Origin: Rhodococcus sp. P-2
Lineage (GTDB): Bacteria > Actinomycetota > Actinomycetes > Mycobacteriales > Mycobacteriaceae
Assembly: GCF_016598535.1 (NCBI RefSeq)
Contig: NZ_CP066779.1
Span: 1,116,001-1,180,000 of the forward strand
DNA length: 64,000 nt
Direction: 5' to 3'
In this document: positions 47,801-55,817 of the stretch, in pieces
Layout: each line of letters begins with the position of its first letter
Position numbering within the stretch: position 1 is the first letter of the stretch
Notes under the pieces: model-generated
Databases searched by the model: none
Seen by the model: only the letters and a program-made list of their open reading frames with translations
Told to the model about the DNA's origin: nothing
Program-made: the position numbers and the translations under genes

Positions 47801-47835
47801 GACTCGGGCGGCGGTTGGCGCGCGCCGCCCGAGTC
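47801..47835 (-). other. Intercistronic hairpin between binding protein and permease genes
   Basis: A perfect 13-bp GC-rich stem (47801-47813 with 47823-47835) with a nine-base loop begins seven bases after the binding-protein stop. No T tract follows on the minus strand, so partial termination or 3'-end protection of the upstream message is more likely than full termination. Such hairpins often give an excess of binding protein over permease; that role is inferred here. Confidence 0.65.
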
Positions 47836-47842
47836 GGAAGAA

Positions 47843-49267
47843 TCAGGACTGCGGCTTGATGACGTTGGCGTTCTGGTACTTCGTCGACACGCGGTCAGCG
47901 CCGAGTTCGGTTCCCCAGGTGCTCTTGTCGGTCGCGACGAGGTACTTGGGGTCGCACTTGAATTCGCCCGCGGTGGACGGGAACGCCTGCGCGTAGGTAT
48001 TGCCCTTCAGCGAGGTCATGAGGCCGCAGGTGGCCGGCATGTTCTTGCCGGGATCGGTGACGGCATGCAATCCGCCGCCGTCCCACTCGTGAATGTTCGA
48101 GAGTTCGTCGACCATGCACTGGCGCGTCAGATCGCTGCCGCACTCGTCCGCGGCGGCGGCCCACAACAGGAACGACGACGCCGCCTGCATCCCGAGGAGC
48201 GCCGTCTTGCCGCCCTGCTCGGAGACCAGATCCACGTACTTCTTCACTGCGGGCACCTTGTCCGCGTTCTCGAGCATCTGGAAGGTCATGCCCGCGTTGA
48301 GGTTGTCGAGCAGTCCGGTGTCCTTGTTCCAATCCGAGACGGTCGCGCCGTACCAGGTGGCTTCGCCGAAGAAGACGGGGTCGATCCCGACCTGGTCGAG
48401 GGCCTTCACGAAGTTCAGCTCCGACGGGCTCGCCGATCGTGACGTCCAGATACCCTTCGCGCCGCACTCCTTGTACTTCTCGGCAAACGGCACGTAGCTC
48501 GATTCGCCCTCGTAGTTGAGTGTGACGCCGCAATCCTTGAGCTTGAAGCCCGCGGCCTCGGCAATCGAACGAATCTTCGTGGTGGAGCTGATGATCGTGG
48601 GCATCGTGCTGTTGACGACGTCGAAGTCGTTCACCAGATCGGGGTGCATCTCGGCCATCTGGAACCACTGCGAACCGTTCGCGTAGTCGACGGGGAACGG
48701 AACTCCCTGGAAGGTCATGGGTCCGTTCGCGGCGTCCGGCGAGACGGTGAAGCCCGGTACGGACACCAGGTTGCAGGCGACACGCGTCTGCTCGGCGGTC
48801 TGATCCATGGCGAAGCCGTACCCGACCATCATGAACTGACTCGCGCACGCTTCCTGCATGACCGAGTTGGCCTGCGTCATCGCGGCGTCGTAGTCGGTAC
48901 CGACGACCTTGCGGCCGTTGATGCCGCCCTGATCGTTGCACCAAGAGATGAGCGCGTTGACGGCATCGCTCATTTCCTTGTTCAGCCCCGGTGACTTCAC
49001 GTACCCGCGGTCGTCACCGAACCCGATCTTGATCTCGGTGTCGCTGACGCCTTGATCGGTTGCGCCGGTGGCGTCGCCTTCGCCACACGGCGAATCGAGG
49101 GTGCCGAACTTCGCATCGGAGGTGCTCGACGCGAGGTCGGCGCCGACGCCGGATCCGCCGACAGCGACGGCGTAGGGATCGTCACCACGATTCGATGCGC
49201 AGGCTGACGCCAGAACGGCGGTCGCGGCGAGTGCCACGATCAGCTTCGTGGACTTGTTGGGCTTCAC
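47843..49267 (-). CDS. ABC transporter substrate-binding lipoprotein
   Basis: 474 residues from GTG at 49267, chosen because AAGGAGAG lies eight bases upstream; an in-frame GTG at 49288 lacks this. Signal peptide KPNKSTKLIVALAATAVLAS ends in lipobox ASAC, so the mature protein is a lipid-anchored exoprotein. The body is a periplasmic-binding type 1 (LivJ-like, peripla_BP_6) domain with DTEIKIGFGDDRGYVKSPGL, WCNDQGGINGRKVVGTDYDA and VKALDQVGIDPVFFGEATW. Longer than E. coli LivJ. It is the first gene of the five-gene operon. Confidence 0.9.
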   Translation of the reverse strand: MKPNKSTKLIVALAATAVLASACASNRGDDPYAVAVGGSGVGADLASSTSDAKFGTLDSPCGEGDATGATDQGVSDTEIKIGFGDDRGYVKSPGLNKEMSDAVNALISWCNDQGGINGRKVVGTDYDAAMTQANSVMQEACASQFMMVGYGFAMDQTAEQTRVACNLVSVPGFTVSPDAANGPMTFQGVPFPVDYANGSQWFQMAEMHPDLVNDFDVVNSTMPTIISSTTKIRSIAEAAGFKLKDCGVTLNYEGESSYVPFAEKYKECGAKGIWTSRSASPSELNFVKALDQVGIDPVFFGEATWYGATVSDWNKDTGLLDNLNAGMTFQMLENADKVPAVKKYVDLVSEQGGKTALLGMQAASSFLLWAAAADECGSDLTRQCMVDELSNIHEWDGGGLHAVTDPGKNMPATCGLMTSLKGNTYAQAFPSTAGEFKCDPKYLVATDKSTWGTELGADRVSTKYQNANVIKPQS

Positions 49268-49303
49268 GGTCGGAGCTCTCCTTCTCACTGACAGACACCG
49301 AGA

Positions 49304-49324
49304 AACAGGGGTGAAACCCCTGTT
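49304..49324 (-). other. Small hairpin in the 5' leader of the ABC operon
   Basis: AACAGGGGT (49304-49312) pairs with ACCCCTGTT (49316-49324) around GAA, about 37 bases upstream of the binding-protein start. It may lie in the leader RNA or be an operator dyad. The rest of the 49268-49551 interval holds no gene that I can support. Confidence 0.4.
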
Positions 49325-49551
49325 CCGGTGCGCTCGGTGCCCGTAGGTAATCAGCGTTTAAAACGGTCCGAATGCGCCTTCCCGGTGAGTGAGACCAAAA
49401 AGTGAGGTCCCACACAGGGTTCCGATTTCGTGGCGCTGAACACATCGCGAACGGCAGCGCCGCAGCCCACGCACGGGGACGTACTCCACGGAGCCCCTGT
49501 TCGCATCCCGTTCGCTGTACTTTTACGCGTTCGATACGCACAATTCACGTT

Positions 49552-50751
49552 GTGACCGCAGAGCTCGTAATCCTCCTGGTGGTAGTTGTCACCGCCCTCG
49601 CGTTCGATTTCACGAATGGTTTTCACGACACCGGTAACGCAATGGCCACCTCCATCGCGACCGGTGCACTCAAGCCCAAAGTTGCGGTCACACTTTCCGC
49701 GATCCTGAACCTGGTCGGTGCGTTCCTGTCCGTCGAGGTGGCAGCGACGGTGGCCAAAGGTGTCGTCAACCTCGGCGCGGTCAGCGGGCAGGATCTGCTT
49801 CTGATCGTGTTCGCCGGTCTTGTCGGCGGAATCATCTGGAACCTGGCGACGTGGCTTCTCGGATTGCCGTCGAGCTCCTCGCACGCACTGTTCGGCGGAT
49901 TGATCGGCGCCGCAATCGCCTCCATCGGTATGGGCGGAGTCGAGTGGGGTGGAGTTCTGACCAAGGTCGTCGTCCCCGCAATCCTCGCGCCGGTCGTCGC
50001 GGCTCTGGTCGCCGGCGTCGGCACCAAGCTCGTGTACCGCATCACCGCATCCGTGAAGGAAGACGAGCGCGAGCGCGGTTTCCGTTTCGGACAGATCGGC
50101 ACCGCCTCACTGATCTCACTTGCACACGGCACCAATGACGCCCAGAAGACGATGGGCGTCATCTTTTTGGCCCTCGTCGCTCACGGCACCATCACCGCCG
50201 AGACCGAGATGCCGTTCTGGGTGAAGTTCACCTGTGCCGTTGCGATCGCCCTCGGGACCTACCTCGGCGGTTGGCGCATCATCCGCACCCTGGGCAAGGG
50301 CCTCGTCGAGATCGCCGCTCCGCAGGGACTTGCTGCCGAAGCGTCGTCCGCCGCCATCATCCTCACGTCGAGCCACCTCGGACTCCCCCTGTCGACCACT
50401 CACGTCGCCACCGGATCCATCCTCGGTACCGGCATCGGCCGCAAGGGCGCCGAGGTCCGCTGGGGCGTCGCGGGCCGGATGGCCGCTGCCTGGCTGATCA
50501 CGTTGCCGTCGGCCGCGGTCGTCGGCGCCATTTGTTGGGCACTCGCGCATCTGATCGGCGGACTGGCCGGCGTGCTCGTCGTCTTCGCTGCACTCATCGC
50601 CTTCGCGATCTTCATGTACATACGCTCGCGTAAGGAACCCGTAGACGCGGCGAACGTGACTGCCGAATGGGACGAGAATTCAGATGCGGCAGTTGCCGAG
50701 ATCCCGGCAGCCGAACCCACTCCGTCCACCGAAGCCACCCGCAACTCCTGA
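49552..50751 (+). CDS. pitA: Low-affinity inorganic phosphate transporter (Pit family)
   Basis: 399 residues from GTG at 49552; the frame upstream to 49402 is probably non-coding. The two PiT signature repeats are FDFTNGFHDTGNAMATSIAT (about 17-36) and SLAHGTNDAQKTMG (about 188-201). About ten TM helices. A hydrophilic loop (KEDERERGFRFGQI) lies between the halves, and the acidic C-terminal tail is cytoplasmic. It imports metal-phosphate with protons. In M. tuberculosis pitA (Rv0545c) has the same neighbours. Divergent from the ABC operon. Confidence 0.92.
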   Translation: MTAELVILLVVVVTALAFDFTNGFHDTGNAMATSIATGALKPKVAVTLSAILNLVGAFLSVEVAATVAKGVVNLGAVSGQDLLLIVFAGLVGGIIWNLATWLLGLPSSSSHALFGGLIGAAIASIGMGGVEWGGVLTKVVVPAILAPVVAALVAGVGTKLVYRITASVKEDERERGFRFGQIGTASLISLAHGTNDAQKTMGVIFLALVAHGTITAETEMPFWVKFTCAVAIALGTYLGGWRIIRTLGKGLVEIAAPQGLAAEASSAAIILTSSHLGLPLSTTHVATGSILGTGIGRKGAEVRWGVAGRMAAAWLITLPSAAVVGAICWALAHLIGGLAGVLVVFAALIAFAIFMYIRSRKEPVDAANVTAEWDENSDAAVAEIPAAEPTPSTEATRNS

Positions 50752-50766
50752 AAGGGGCGCAAGAGA

Positions 50767-51030
50767 ATGCATCTACTCACCGATACCCTCGATTCGCTCT
50801 GGCAGGTAGTGGCAGTCGGACTGCTCTTCGGAGCGGGACTTCCGGCGATCTTCGCCTTCGGCCTCAAGTCACTGAGCCTGCCGAACGCCGACGGCACCGA
50901 AGGACCGTCCACCCTGGGTAAAATGGGTGCGTACCTCTGTTTTGCGGTCGTGCTCGTCACGATCTTCGCCGGAATACTGTTGTTGATGAAGAACTTCTTG
51001 GCCAGCACGTTCGGAATACACGTCTTCTGA
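50767..51030 (+). CDS. Small conserved membrane protein next to pitA
   Basis: 87 residues, 15 bases after pitA and preceded by AAGGGGCGC. Two TM helices (about 13-34 and 52-76) flank a short loop with SLSLPNADGTEGPSTLGKMG. It corresponds in position and size to Rv0544c of M. tuberculosis. Co-transcription with pitA suggests an accessory role, but function is unknown. Confidence 0.78.
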   Translation: MHLLTDTLDSLWQVVAVGLLFGAGLPAIFAFGLKSLSLPNADGTEGPSTLGKMGAYLCFAVVLVTIFAGILLLMKNFLASTFGIHVF

Positions 51031-51084
51031 GTGGTCGTCGCGGTACACCACTGAAACCACCGAAACGAAAATGAGGCCGAGGAT

Positions 51085-51420
51085 TTGAGCAAGTATTCAT
51101 TGCGCAGCGTGCTCGACTGGCTGCGTGCCGGGTACCCCGAGGGCATCCCGGACAAGGATCATTTCGCGCTGCTCGCGGTTCTCCGTCGTCGTCTGACCGA
51201 CGAGGAGATCGAGCAGGTCGTTTCGATGTCCATCGAGTCCGCACACGAGGTACCGGACCGGCACGTCGACTACGACACCATCCGCGCCATCATCGAGGGA
51301 ATCCTCAACGAGGAGCCGTCCGAGGACGACGTCGATCGTGTCACCGAAAGACTGCGCGCAGGTGGATGGCCGGTTATCGAAGACGCGGACGCCGACAACG
51401 AAGTTCGAGACGTGAGCTGA
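51085..51420 (+). CDS. DUF3349 domain protein (copy 1)
   Basis: 111 residues from TTG at 51085, with GAGG upstream. It begins SKYSLRSVLDWLRAGYPEGI and contains FALLAVLRRRLTDEEIEQVV and PSEDDVDRVTERLRAGGWPV, the full DUF3349 helical domain. An acidic tail follows. It is paired with a second copy five bases downstream. The single M. tuberculosis counterpart by position is Rv0543c. Function unknown. Confidence 0.85.
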   Translation: MSKYSLRSVLDWLRAGYPEGIPDKDHFALLAVLRRRLTDEEIEQVVSMSIESAHEVPDRHVDYDTIRAIIEGILNEEPSEDDVDRVTERLRAGGWPVIEDADADNEVRDVS

Positions 51421-51424
51421 CGTC

Positions 51425-51727
51425 ATGGCCCTTCCGCCCTTCCTCACGTCGATAGTCGGCTGGTTGCGGGCCGGCTATCCCAACGGCGTCCCCGAACAGG
51501 ACTACATCCCGCTCTTCGCGCTCCTCACCCGCAGACTCTCCGAATCCGAGGTCGACGCCGTCGCCGACGCGTTGATCGAGGACGGCGATCTGCCTATCGA
51601 GAAGACCGACATCCAGGTCCTCATCACGAAGATCACCAACGAGATGCCTCTCGAAACCGACGTCGACCGCGTGCGAAGCCATCTGGCTGACGGTGGTTGG
51701 CCGCTTGCCGGGCCGGACATCCGGTGA
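51425..51727 (+). CDS. DUF3349 domain protein (copy 2)
   Basis: 100 residues, start ATG at 51425. It parallels copy 1 along its length: FLTSIVGWLRAGYPNGVPEQ, PLFALLTRRLSESEVDAVAD and ETDVDRVRSHLADGGWPL. The two share the WLRAGYP, LLxRRL and GGWP landmarks but differ at many other places, so the duplication is old. Its TGA overlaps the menE start (GTGA), so menE is translationally coupled to it. Confidence 0.87.
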   Translation: MALPPFLTSIVGWLRAGYPNGVPEQDYIPLFALLTRRLSESEVDAVADALIEDGDLPIEKTDIQVLITKITNEMPLETDVDRVRSHLADGGWPLAGPDIR

Positions 51728-52863
51728 ACGTTCTTCGCACGCTCGCGGTTCCGCAGGGCGAGGCGGTCTTCGAGGTATTGCCGCGCATCGCGCAGATCCT
51801 GGGCGGCGAGCACGACGCCGTGCTCCCCGTCCCGGCGACCGACGCACGCGAGACAGCTCGCCTGAGCGACGCTCTGCTCCCCGATCAGCCCATCGACGAC
51901 GGTATTTCGCTGGTAGTCGCCACGTCGGGAACCACCGGCACTCCCAAAGGGGCAATGCTCACCGCGGCCGCACTGCGAGCCAGCGGCGACGCGACCCACG
52001 AACGCCTCGGCGGCACCGGATCCTGGTTGCTGGTCCTGCCCCCGCACCACATCGCCGGTATGCAGGTTCTGTTGCGCAGTGTGCTCGCCGGAACACAGCC
52101 GGTGATCGTCGACGTCAGTGCGGGTTTCGACCCGGCAGCGCTTCCGGGCGCCGTCGCCGCGATGAGCGGACCGCGCCGCTACACCTCGTTGGTGCCGACG
52201 CAGTTGGTCAAGGCACTCGGTGATCGCGCCGCGGTCGAGGCGTTGGCTTCGCTCGACGCCGTTCTGCTCGGCGGCGCTGCGACGCCTGCGCCGGTGCTCG
52301 CGCAGGCCACCGAAGCGGGCATCACCGTCGTCCGCACCTATGGGATGAGCGAGACCTCCGGCGGCTGCGTGTACGACGGAATCCCGTTGTCCGGGGCAAG
52401 GATTCGCATCGACGACGGCCGGGTTCTACTGGGTGGACCGATGCTCGCGTCCGGGTATCGTGGGCTTCCCGACCACCCCGCGTTCGCCGAACCCGGATGG
52501 TTCCGGACCGACGACGCCGGATCAGTGGTCGACGGAGTTCTGCGTATCAGCGGCCGGTTGGACGAGGCAATCTCCACCGGCGGACTGACCGTCGTACCGC
52601 AGGTCGTCGAGGCCGCGCTGGCCGATCACCCCGCCGTTCGCGAGTGCGCGGTGATCGGCATCGAAGACCGGCGACTCGGGCAGCGGGTGGTGGCCGTCGT
52701 CGTCGCCGAGGGCGAAGCTCCGACGCTCGAGGAGTTGCGCACACATGCTCAGCGGACACTCGACGTGACCGCAGCGCCGCGCGAGTTGTTCGTCGTGGAC
52801 GCGCTCCCCCTCCGTGGCCCGGGCAAGCTCGATCGCGCCGCCCTGGTTGCTCGGTTCAGCTAG
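51724..52863 (+). CDS. menE: o-Succinylbenzoate-CoA ligase
   Basis: 379 residues from GTG at 51724, overlapping the DUF3349 stop. It is an ANL-superfamily adenylating enzyme of the short actinobacterial MenE type. The P-loop is VVATSGTTGTPKGAM (about 65-79), then LLVLPPHHIAGMQVL, VVRTYGMSETSGGCVYDG, GWFRTDDAG and the C-terminal catalytic Lys in LRGPGKLDR. It activates o-succinylbenzoate for MenB. The stop TAG overlaps the stop of the convergent AbiEi/DUF559-like gene. Confidence 0.93.
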   Translation: MNVLRTLAVPQGEAVFEVLPRIAQILGGEHDAVLPVPATDARETARLSDALLPDQPIDDGISLVVATSGTTGTPKGAMLTAAALRASGDATHERLGGTGSWLLVLPPHHIAGMQVLLRSVLAGTQPVIVDVSAGFDPAALPGAVAAMSGPRRYTSLVPTQLVKALGDRAAVEALASLDAVLLGGAATPAPVLAQATEAGITVVRTYGMSETSGGCVYDGIPLSGARIRIDDGRVLLGGPMLASGYRGLPDHPAFAEPGWFRTDDAGSVVDGVLRISGRLDEAISTGGLTVVPQVVEAALADHPAVRECAVIGIEDRRLGQRVVAVVVAEGEAPTLEELRTHAQRTLDVTAAPRELFVVDALPLRGPGKLDRAALVARFS

Positions 52864-53810
52864 CAGCCGCAGCACGTTTCTTCAGCCGCAGGCCTGATCA
52901 GCGCCGCGGCTGCACAATCAGCGCGCGGCTCCGCGGAGGCAAGCCCGCTCGAACCTTCCCGCACGCGTTCGAAGTCGCGCAGATCCGCCCATACCCACCG
53001 GAACACCTCGAACCCCGCGTCCCGAATCGCGTCCTCGCGCAGTTTCTCGCGCTCCACCGCCCTACCCGGATCGTCGCCGCGGTACTTGACCATCCCGTCG
53101 AACTCGCCCACCACACCGTGCTCTTTCCAAAAGAAGTCGACCCTTCCGACAAACCGTCCACCGTGACGGATCTCGTGCTGCAAGGTCGGCTTCGGCCAAC
53201 CGTCGTCGCGCATCCGTACGCGGCTGATGGACTCCCCGGGACTCTCGGCACCCGGTTCGACGAACTCGGCCACGACCCGCGCCCGGCTCATCCCCAGCCG
53301 TCCGCGCGCATGATCGAGAGAGGCGTCGACGTCCTCACGTCTCATCCCGCGTCGCAGGGCGCAATCACCGATCACCACGGCGTTCTCGAACGACGTCGTC
53401 CGCGCGAGGTCTACGAACGTTCGCGCCAACGACGTGGTTGCGACACCGTCGATCAGCACGACTTCCTCGGGCGGGACCACCGCCGGGTGAAGATGCAAGG
53501 TCTGGCTCTTCCGCCCACCCGAGGGTCGGCTACGCGTCATGTGTACGGTGTCCAATCGCAATCCGCCGCAATCCAATCCGTGCATGACAGCTGCCGAAGC
53601 ATGGCTCACGATTGCGCCGGGTCCACAGGTTTCGGCGGCTGCCATGACAGCGCAGCGATGGCGTGCTCTCGCATCGAGTTCGCGGAAGTGATCGGCCCGC
53701 ATGTAGATCCCCGCCGCAATTCGGTGCAGCTCACCTCGCTTGACCGCTCGTTGCAACTGTTCGTCGCTGGTGCCGTCGCGGTGTGCCTGTGCCCGCGTGA
53801 GAATTTCCAT
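52860..53810 (-). CDS. AbiEi-antitoxin-like / DUF559-type protein, orphan
   Basis: 316 residues from ATG at 53810 (MEILTRAQAHRDG); the frame to 53954 overlaps the ABC gene's promoter. The N-terminus (1-90) looks like the winged-helix plus AbiEi-type domain (QLQRAVKRGELHRIAAGIYM, AIVSHASAAVMHGLD). The C-terminal part has a PDDEXK/Vsr-like pattern: E in ESISRVRM, RVDFFWKEHGVVGEFDG and K in MVKYRG, then FEVFRWVWADL. Such proteins are widespread in actinobacteria without known role. No AbiEii toxin gene lies beside it. A family-level call only. Confidence 0.72.
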   Translation of the reverse strand: MEILTRAQAHRDGTSDEQLQRAVKRGELHRIAAGIYMRADHFRELDARARHRCAVMAAAETCGPGAIVSHASAAVMHGLDCGGLRLDTVHMTRSRPSGGRKSQTLHLHPAVVPPEEVVLIDGVATTSLARTFVDLARTTSFENAVVIGDCALRRGMRREDVDASLDHARGRLGMSRARVVAEFVEPGAESPGESISRVRMRDDGWPKPTLQHEIRHGGRFVGRVDFFWKEHGVVGEFDGMVKYRGDDPGRAVEREKLREDAIRDAGFEVFRWVWADLRDFERVREGSSGLASAEPRADCAAAALIRPAAEETCCGC

Positions 53811-53964
53811 GCAGCGAGCCTGATGCCACCGCGCCCGCGGACCGACGAGCAAGATCCGTCTGGGGAGTGTTTGCCGGTTGTGGAGCACCGACCCCGCGCG
53901 CTGTGCAAGTAACCGCAAGTTCCACGCAAGGTCCATGCAAGATCGATCTGCCAAGCTTCACTCC

Positions 53965-54972
53965 ATGAACCACACAGCTTCGCCTCTTGCCATCGAGGCC
54001 GACGGACTCGTCAAGAAGTTCGGCGAGCACCGCGCGGTCGACGGCGTCAGCCTGACCGTCCCCACCGGCTCGGTGTTCGGCGTCCTCGGGCCGAACGGTG
54101 CCGGCAAGACCACCACCGTCCGCATGCTCGCGACCCTCCTACGCCCCGACGGCGGTGAGGCACGCATCTTCGGCCACGACGTCAGCCGTGAACCCACCGC
54201 GGTCCGTTCCCTGATCGGCGTCACCGGGCAGTACGCCTCCGTCGACGAGGACCTCACTGCAACCGAAAACCTCGTGATCTTCTCGCGACTACTCGGTCTG
54301 AGCCGCCGCGACGCACGCAGCAAGTCCCTCGAACTCCTCGAGGAGTTCGACCTGGTCGAGGCCGCAACCAAACCGCTGAAGAACTTCTCCGGCGGTATGC
54401 GTCGACGCCTGGATCTGGCGGCCAGCCTGATCGCTCGCCCGCCGCTGCTGTTCCTCGACGAGCCCACCACCGGCCTCGATCCGCGCACCCGCGCCCAGAT
54501 GTGGGTGACCATCCGGCGACTCGTCGCCGAGGGTTCGACGGTGTTGCTCACCACGCAGTACCTCGACGAGGCCGATCAGTTGGCCGATCGCATCGCGGTG
54601 ATCGACCGCGGCCGCGTGATCGCCAACGGCACCGCCGACGAACTCAAGGCGTCGGTCGGGATCTCTTCGCTACAGCTCAAGTTGGTCGATCGTGATCGAA
54701 CCGAGGAAGCTCGCTCGCTCATCGCCGCTGCGCTGAGCGTCGAGGTGGGTGTCACGCCCGAGGTCGGTCGGATCACCGCCCCGCTGAGCGACCCGTCGAT
54801 CACCGCGGACCTGTTGATCCGCCTGCGCGAGCAAGGTATCGCCGTCGACGAGATCAACGTACAGAAACCCAGCCTGGACGAAGTGTTCCTAACCATCACC
54901 GGGCACCAGCCCGAAGACGGTGGACGCAACGACGCCCAGTCCGACAACGACTCCGATCGGAGCGTCGCATGA
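53965..54972 (+). CDS. DrrA-type ABC transporter ATPase
   Basis: 335 residues from ATG at 53965. Walker A is GPNGAGKTTTVRML (about 46-59), the signature is NFSGGMRRRLDLAASLI (about 140-156), Walker B is LLFLDEPTTGLDPRTR and the switch region is TTQYLDEADQLADR. The C-terminal DUF4162 part (about 225-325) contains NVQKPSLDEVFLTITGH, a hallmark of the daunorubicin-resistance DrrA family. It powers export of a drug or lipid by the permease whose ATG overlaps its stop. Confidence 0.92.
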   Translation: MNHTASPLAIEADGLVKKFGEHRAVDGVSLTVPTGSVFGVLGPNGAGKTTTVRMLATLLRPDGGEARIFGHDVSREPTAVRSLIGVTGQYASVDEDLTATENLVIFSRLLGLSRRDARSKSLELLEEFDLVEAATKPLKNFSGGMRRRLDLAASLIARPPLLFLDEPTTGLDPRTRAQMWVTIRRLVAEGSTVLLTTQYLDEADQLADRIAVIDRGRVIANGTADELKASVGISSLQLKLVDRDRTEEARSLIAAALSVEVGVTPEVGRITAPLSDPSITADLLIRLREQGIAVDEINVQKPSLDEVFLTITGHQPEDGGRNDAQSDNDSDRSVA

Positions 54973-55796
54973 CAACCACCCTCACCAAACCCCGGTCGCC
55001 GATTGCGCAACCGGACTCTGCGCCCCGCCGGATCAGTCTGCAGCAGAGCTTCGCGAACACGTTCACGATGGCGTACCGCGGAATTCTCAAGATCAAGCAC
55101 AACCCCGAGCAACTGTTCGACGTCGTCATCCAGCCGATCATCTTCACGTTGATGTTCACCTACATCTTCGGCGGCGCGATCGCCGGTGACGTGACTGCCT
55201 ACCTGCCGACGATCATCCCCGGCATTCTCGTTCAGACCGTCATCACCGGTTCCATCGTCACGGGCACCCAGCTTCGTGAAGACATGGACAAGGGTGTGTT
55301 CGACCGCTTCAAGTCCCTTCCTATCGCGCGCATCGCCCCGCTGTCCGGTGCATTGCTCGCCGACGTCGTGCGTTACGGCATCGCCACGACGATCACGTTC
55401 ATCGTCGGTTTCGCGATGGGATACCGCCCGGCAGGCGGCGTGGTCGGCATCCTGTCCGCTGCGATCCTGGTCATGGTGTGTGCGTTCTCCATCAGCTGGA
55501 TCTTCGCCCTCATGGGCGTGCTGATGAACAAAGCATCCACGGTGCAGGGCGTTTCGATGCTCGTGCTGTTCCCGCTGACATTCCTGTCGAATGCGTTCGT
55601 CGATCCTGCCACCATGCCGAGCTGGCTTCAGAAGTTCGTCAACGTCAATCCGGTCTCGCACTTGGTGACCGCGGTTCGCGAGCTGGCCAACGACGGCCAT
55701 TTCGGCATCCACGTGGTCTGGTCCTTGGTCGGCGCCGCGGTGATCGTTGCCGTCATGGCACCTCTGACCGTCCGGATGTACATGCGCAAGACGTAA
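54969..55796 (+). CDS. DrrB-type ABC-2 transporter permease
   Basis: 275 residues with six TM helices (first about 55-75). ABC-2 features are QQSFANTFTMAYRGILKIKH near the N-terminus, GVFDRFKSLPIARIAPLSG (about 100-118) and PLTFLSNAFVDPATMPSWLQ (about 197-216). The ATG overlaps the ATPase stop (ATGA). Substrate not predictable. A 12-bp hairpin at 55831-55866, inside the 3' end of the convergent regulator gene, could stop its transcript. Confidence 0.9.
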   Translation: MTTTLTKPRSPIAQPDSAPRRISLQQSFANTFTMAYRGILKIKHNPEQLFDVVIQPIIFTLMFTYIFGGAIAGDVTAYLPTIIPGILVQTVITGSIVTGTQLREDMDKGVFDRFKSLPIARIAPLSGALLADVVRYGIATTITFIVGFAMGYRPAGGVVGILSAAILVMVCAFSISWIFALMGVLMNKASTVQGVSMLVLFPLTFLSNAFVDPATMPSWLQKFVNVNPVSHLVTAVRELANDGHFGIHVVWSLVGAAVIVAVMAPLTVRMYMRKT

Positions 55797-55817
55797 GTCC
55801 CGCAACATCGTCCAGCT

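Noticed and set aside
49351-49884. Minus-strand frame of 177 codons over the pitA start
   Set aside because: Antisense to pitA with no motif; pitA has two PiT signatures and clear neighbours.
52497-53912. Plus-strand frame of 471 codons over menE and the AbiEi-like gene
   Set aside because: Arg/Pro/Gly-rich composition of an out-of-phase frame; both strands already carry recognisable genes here.
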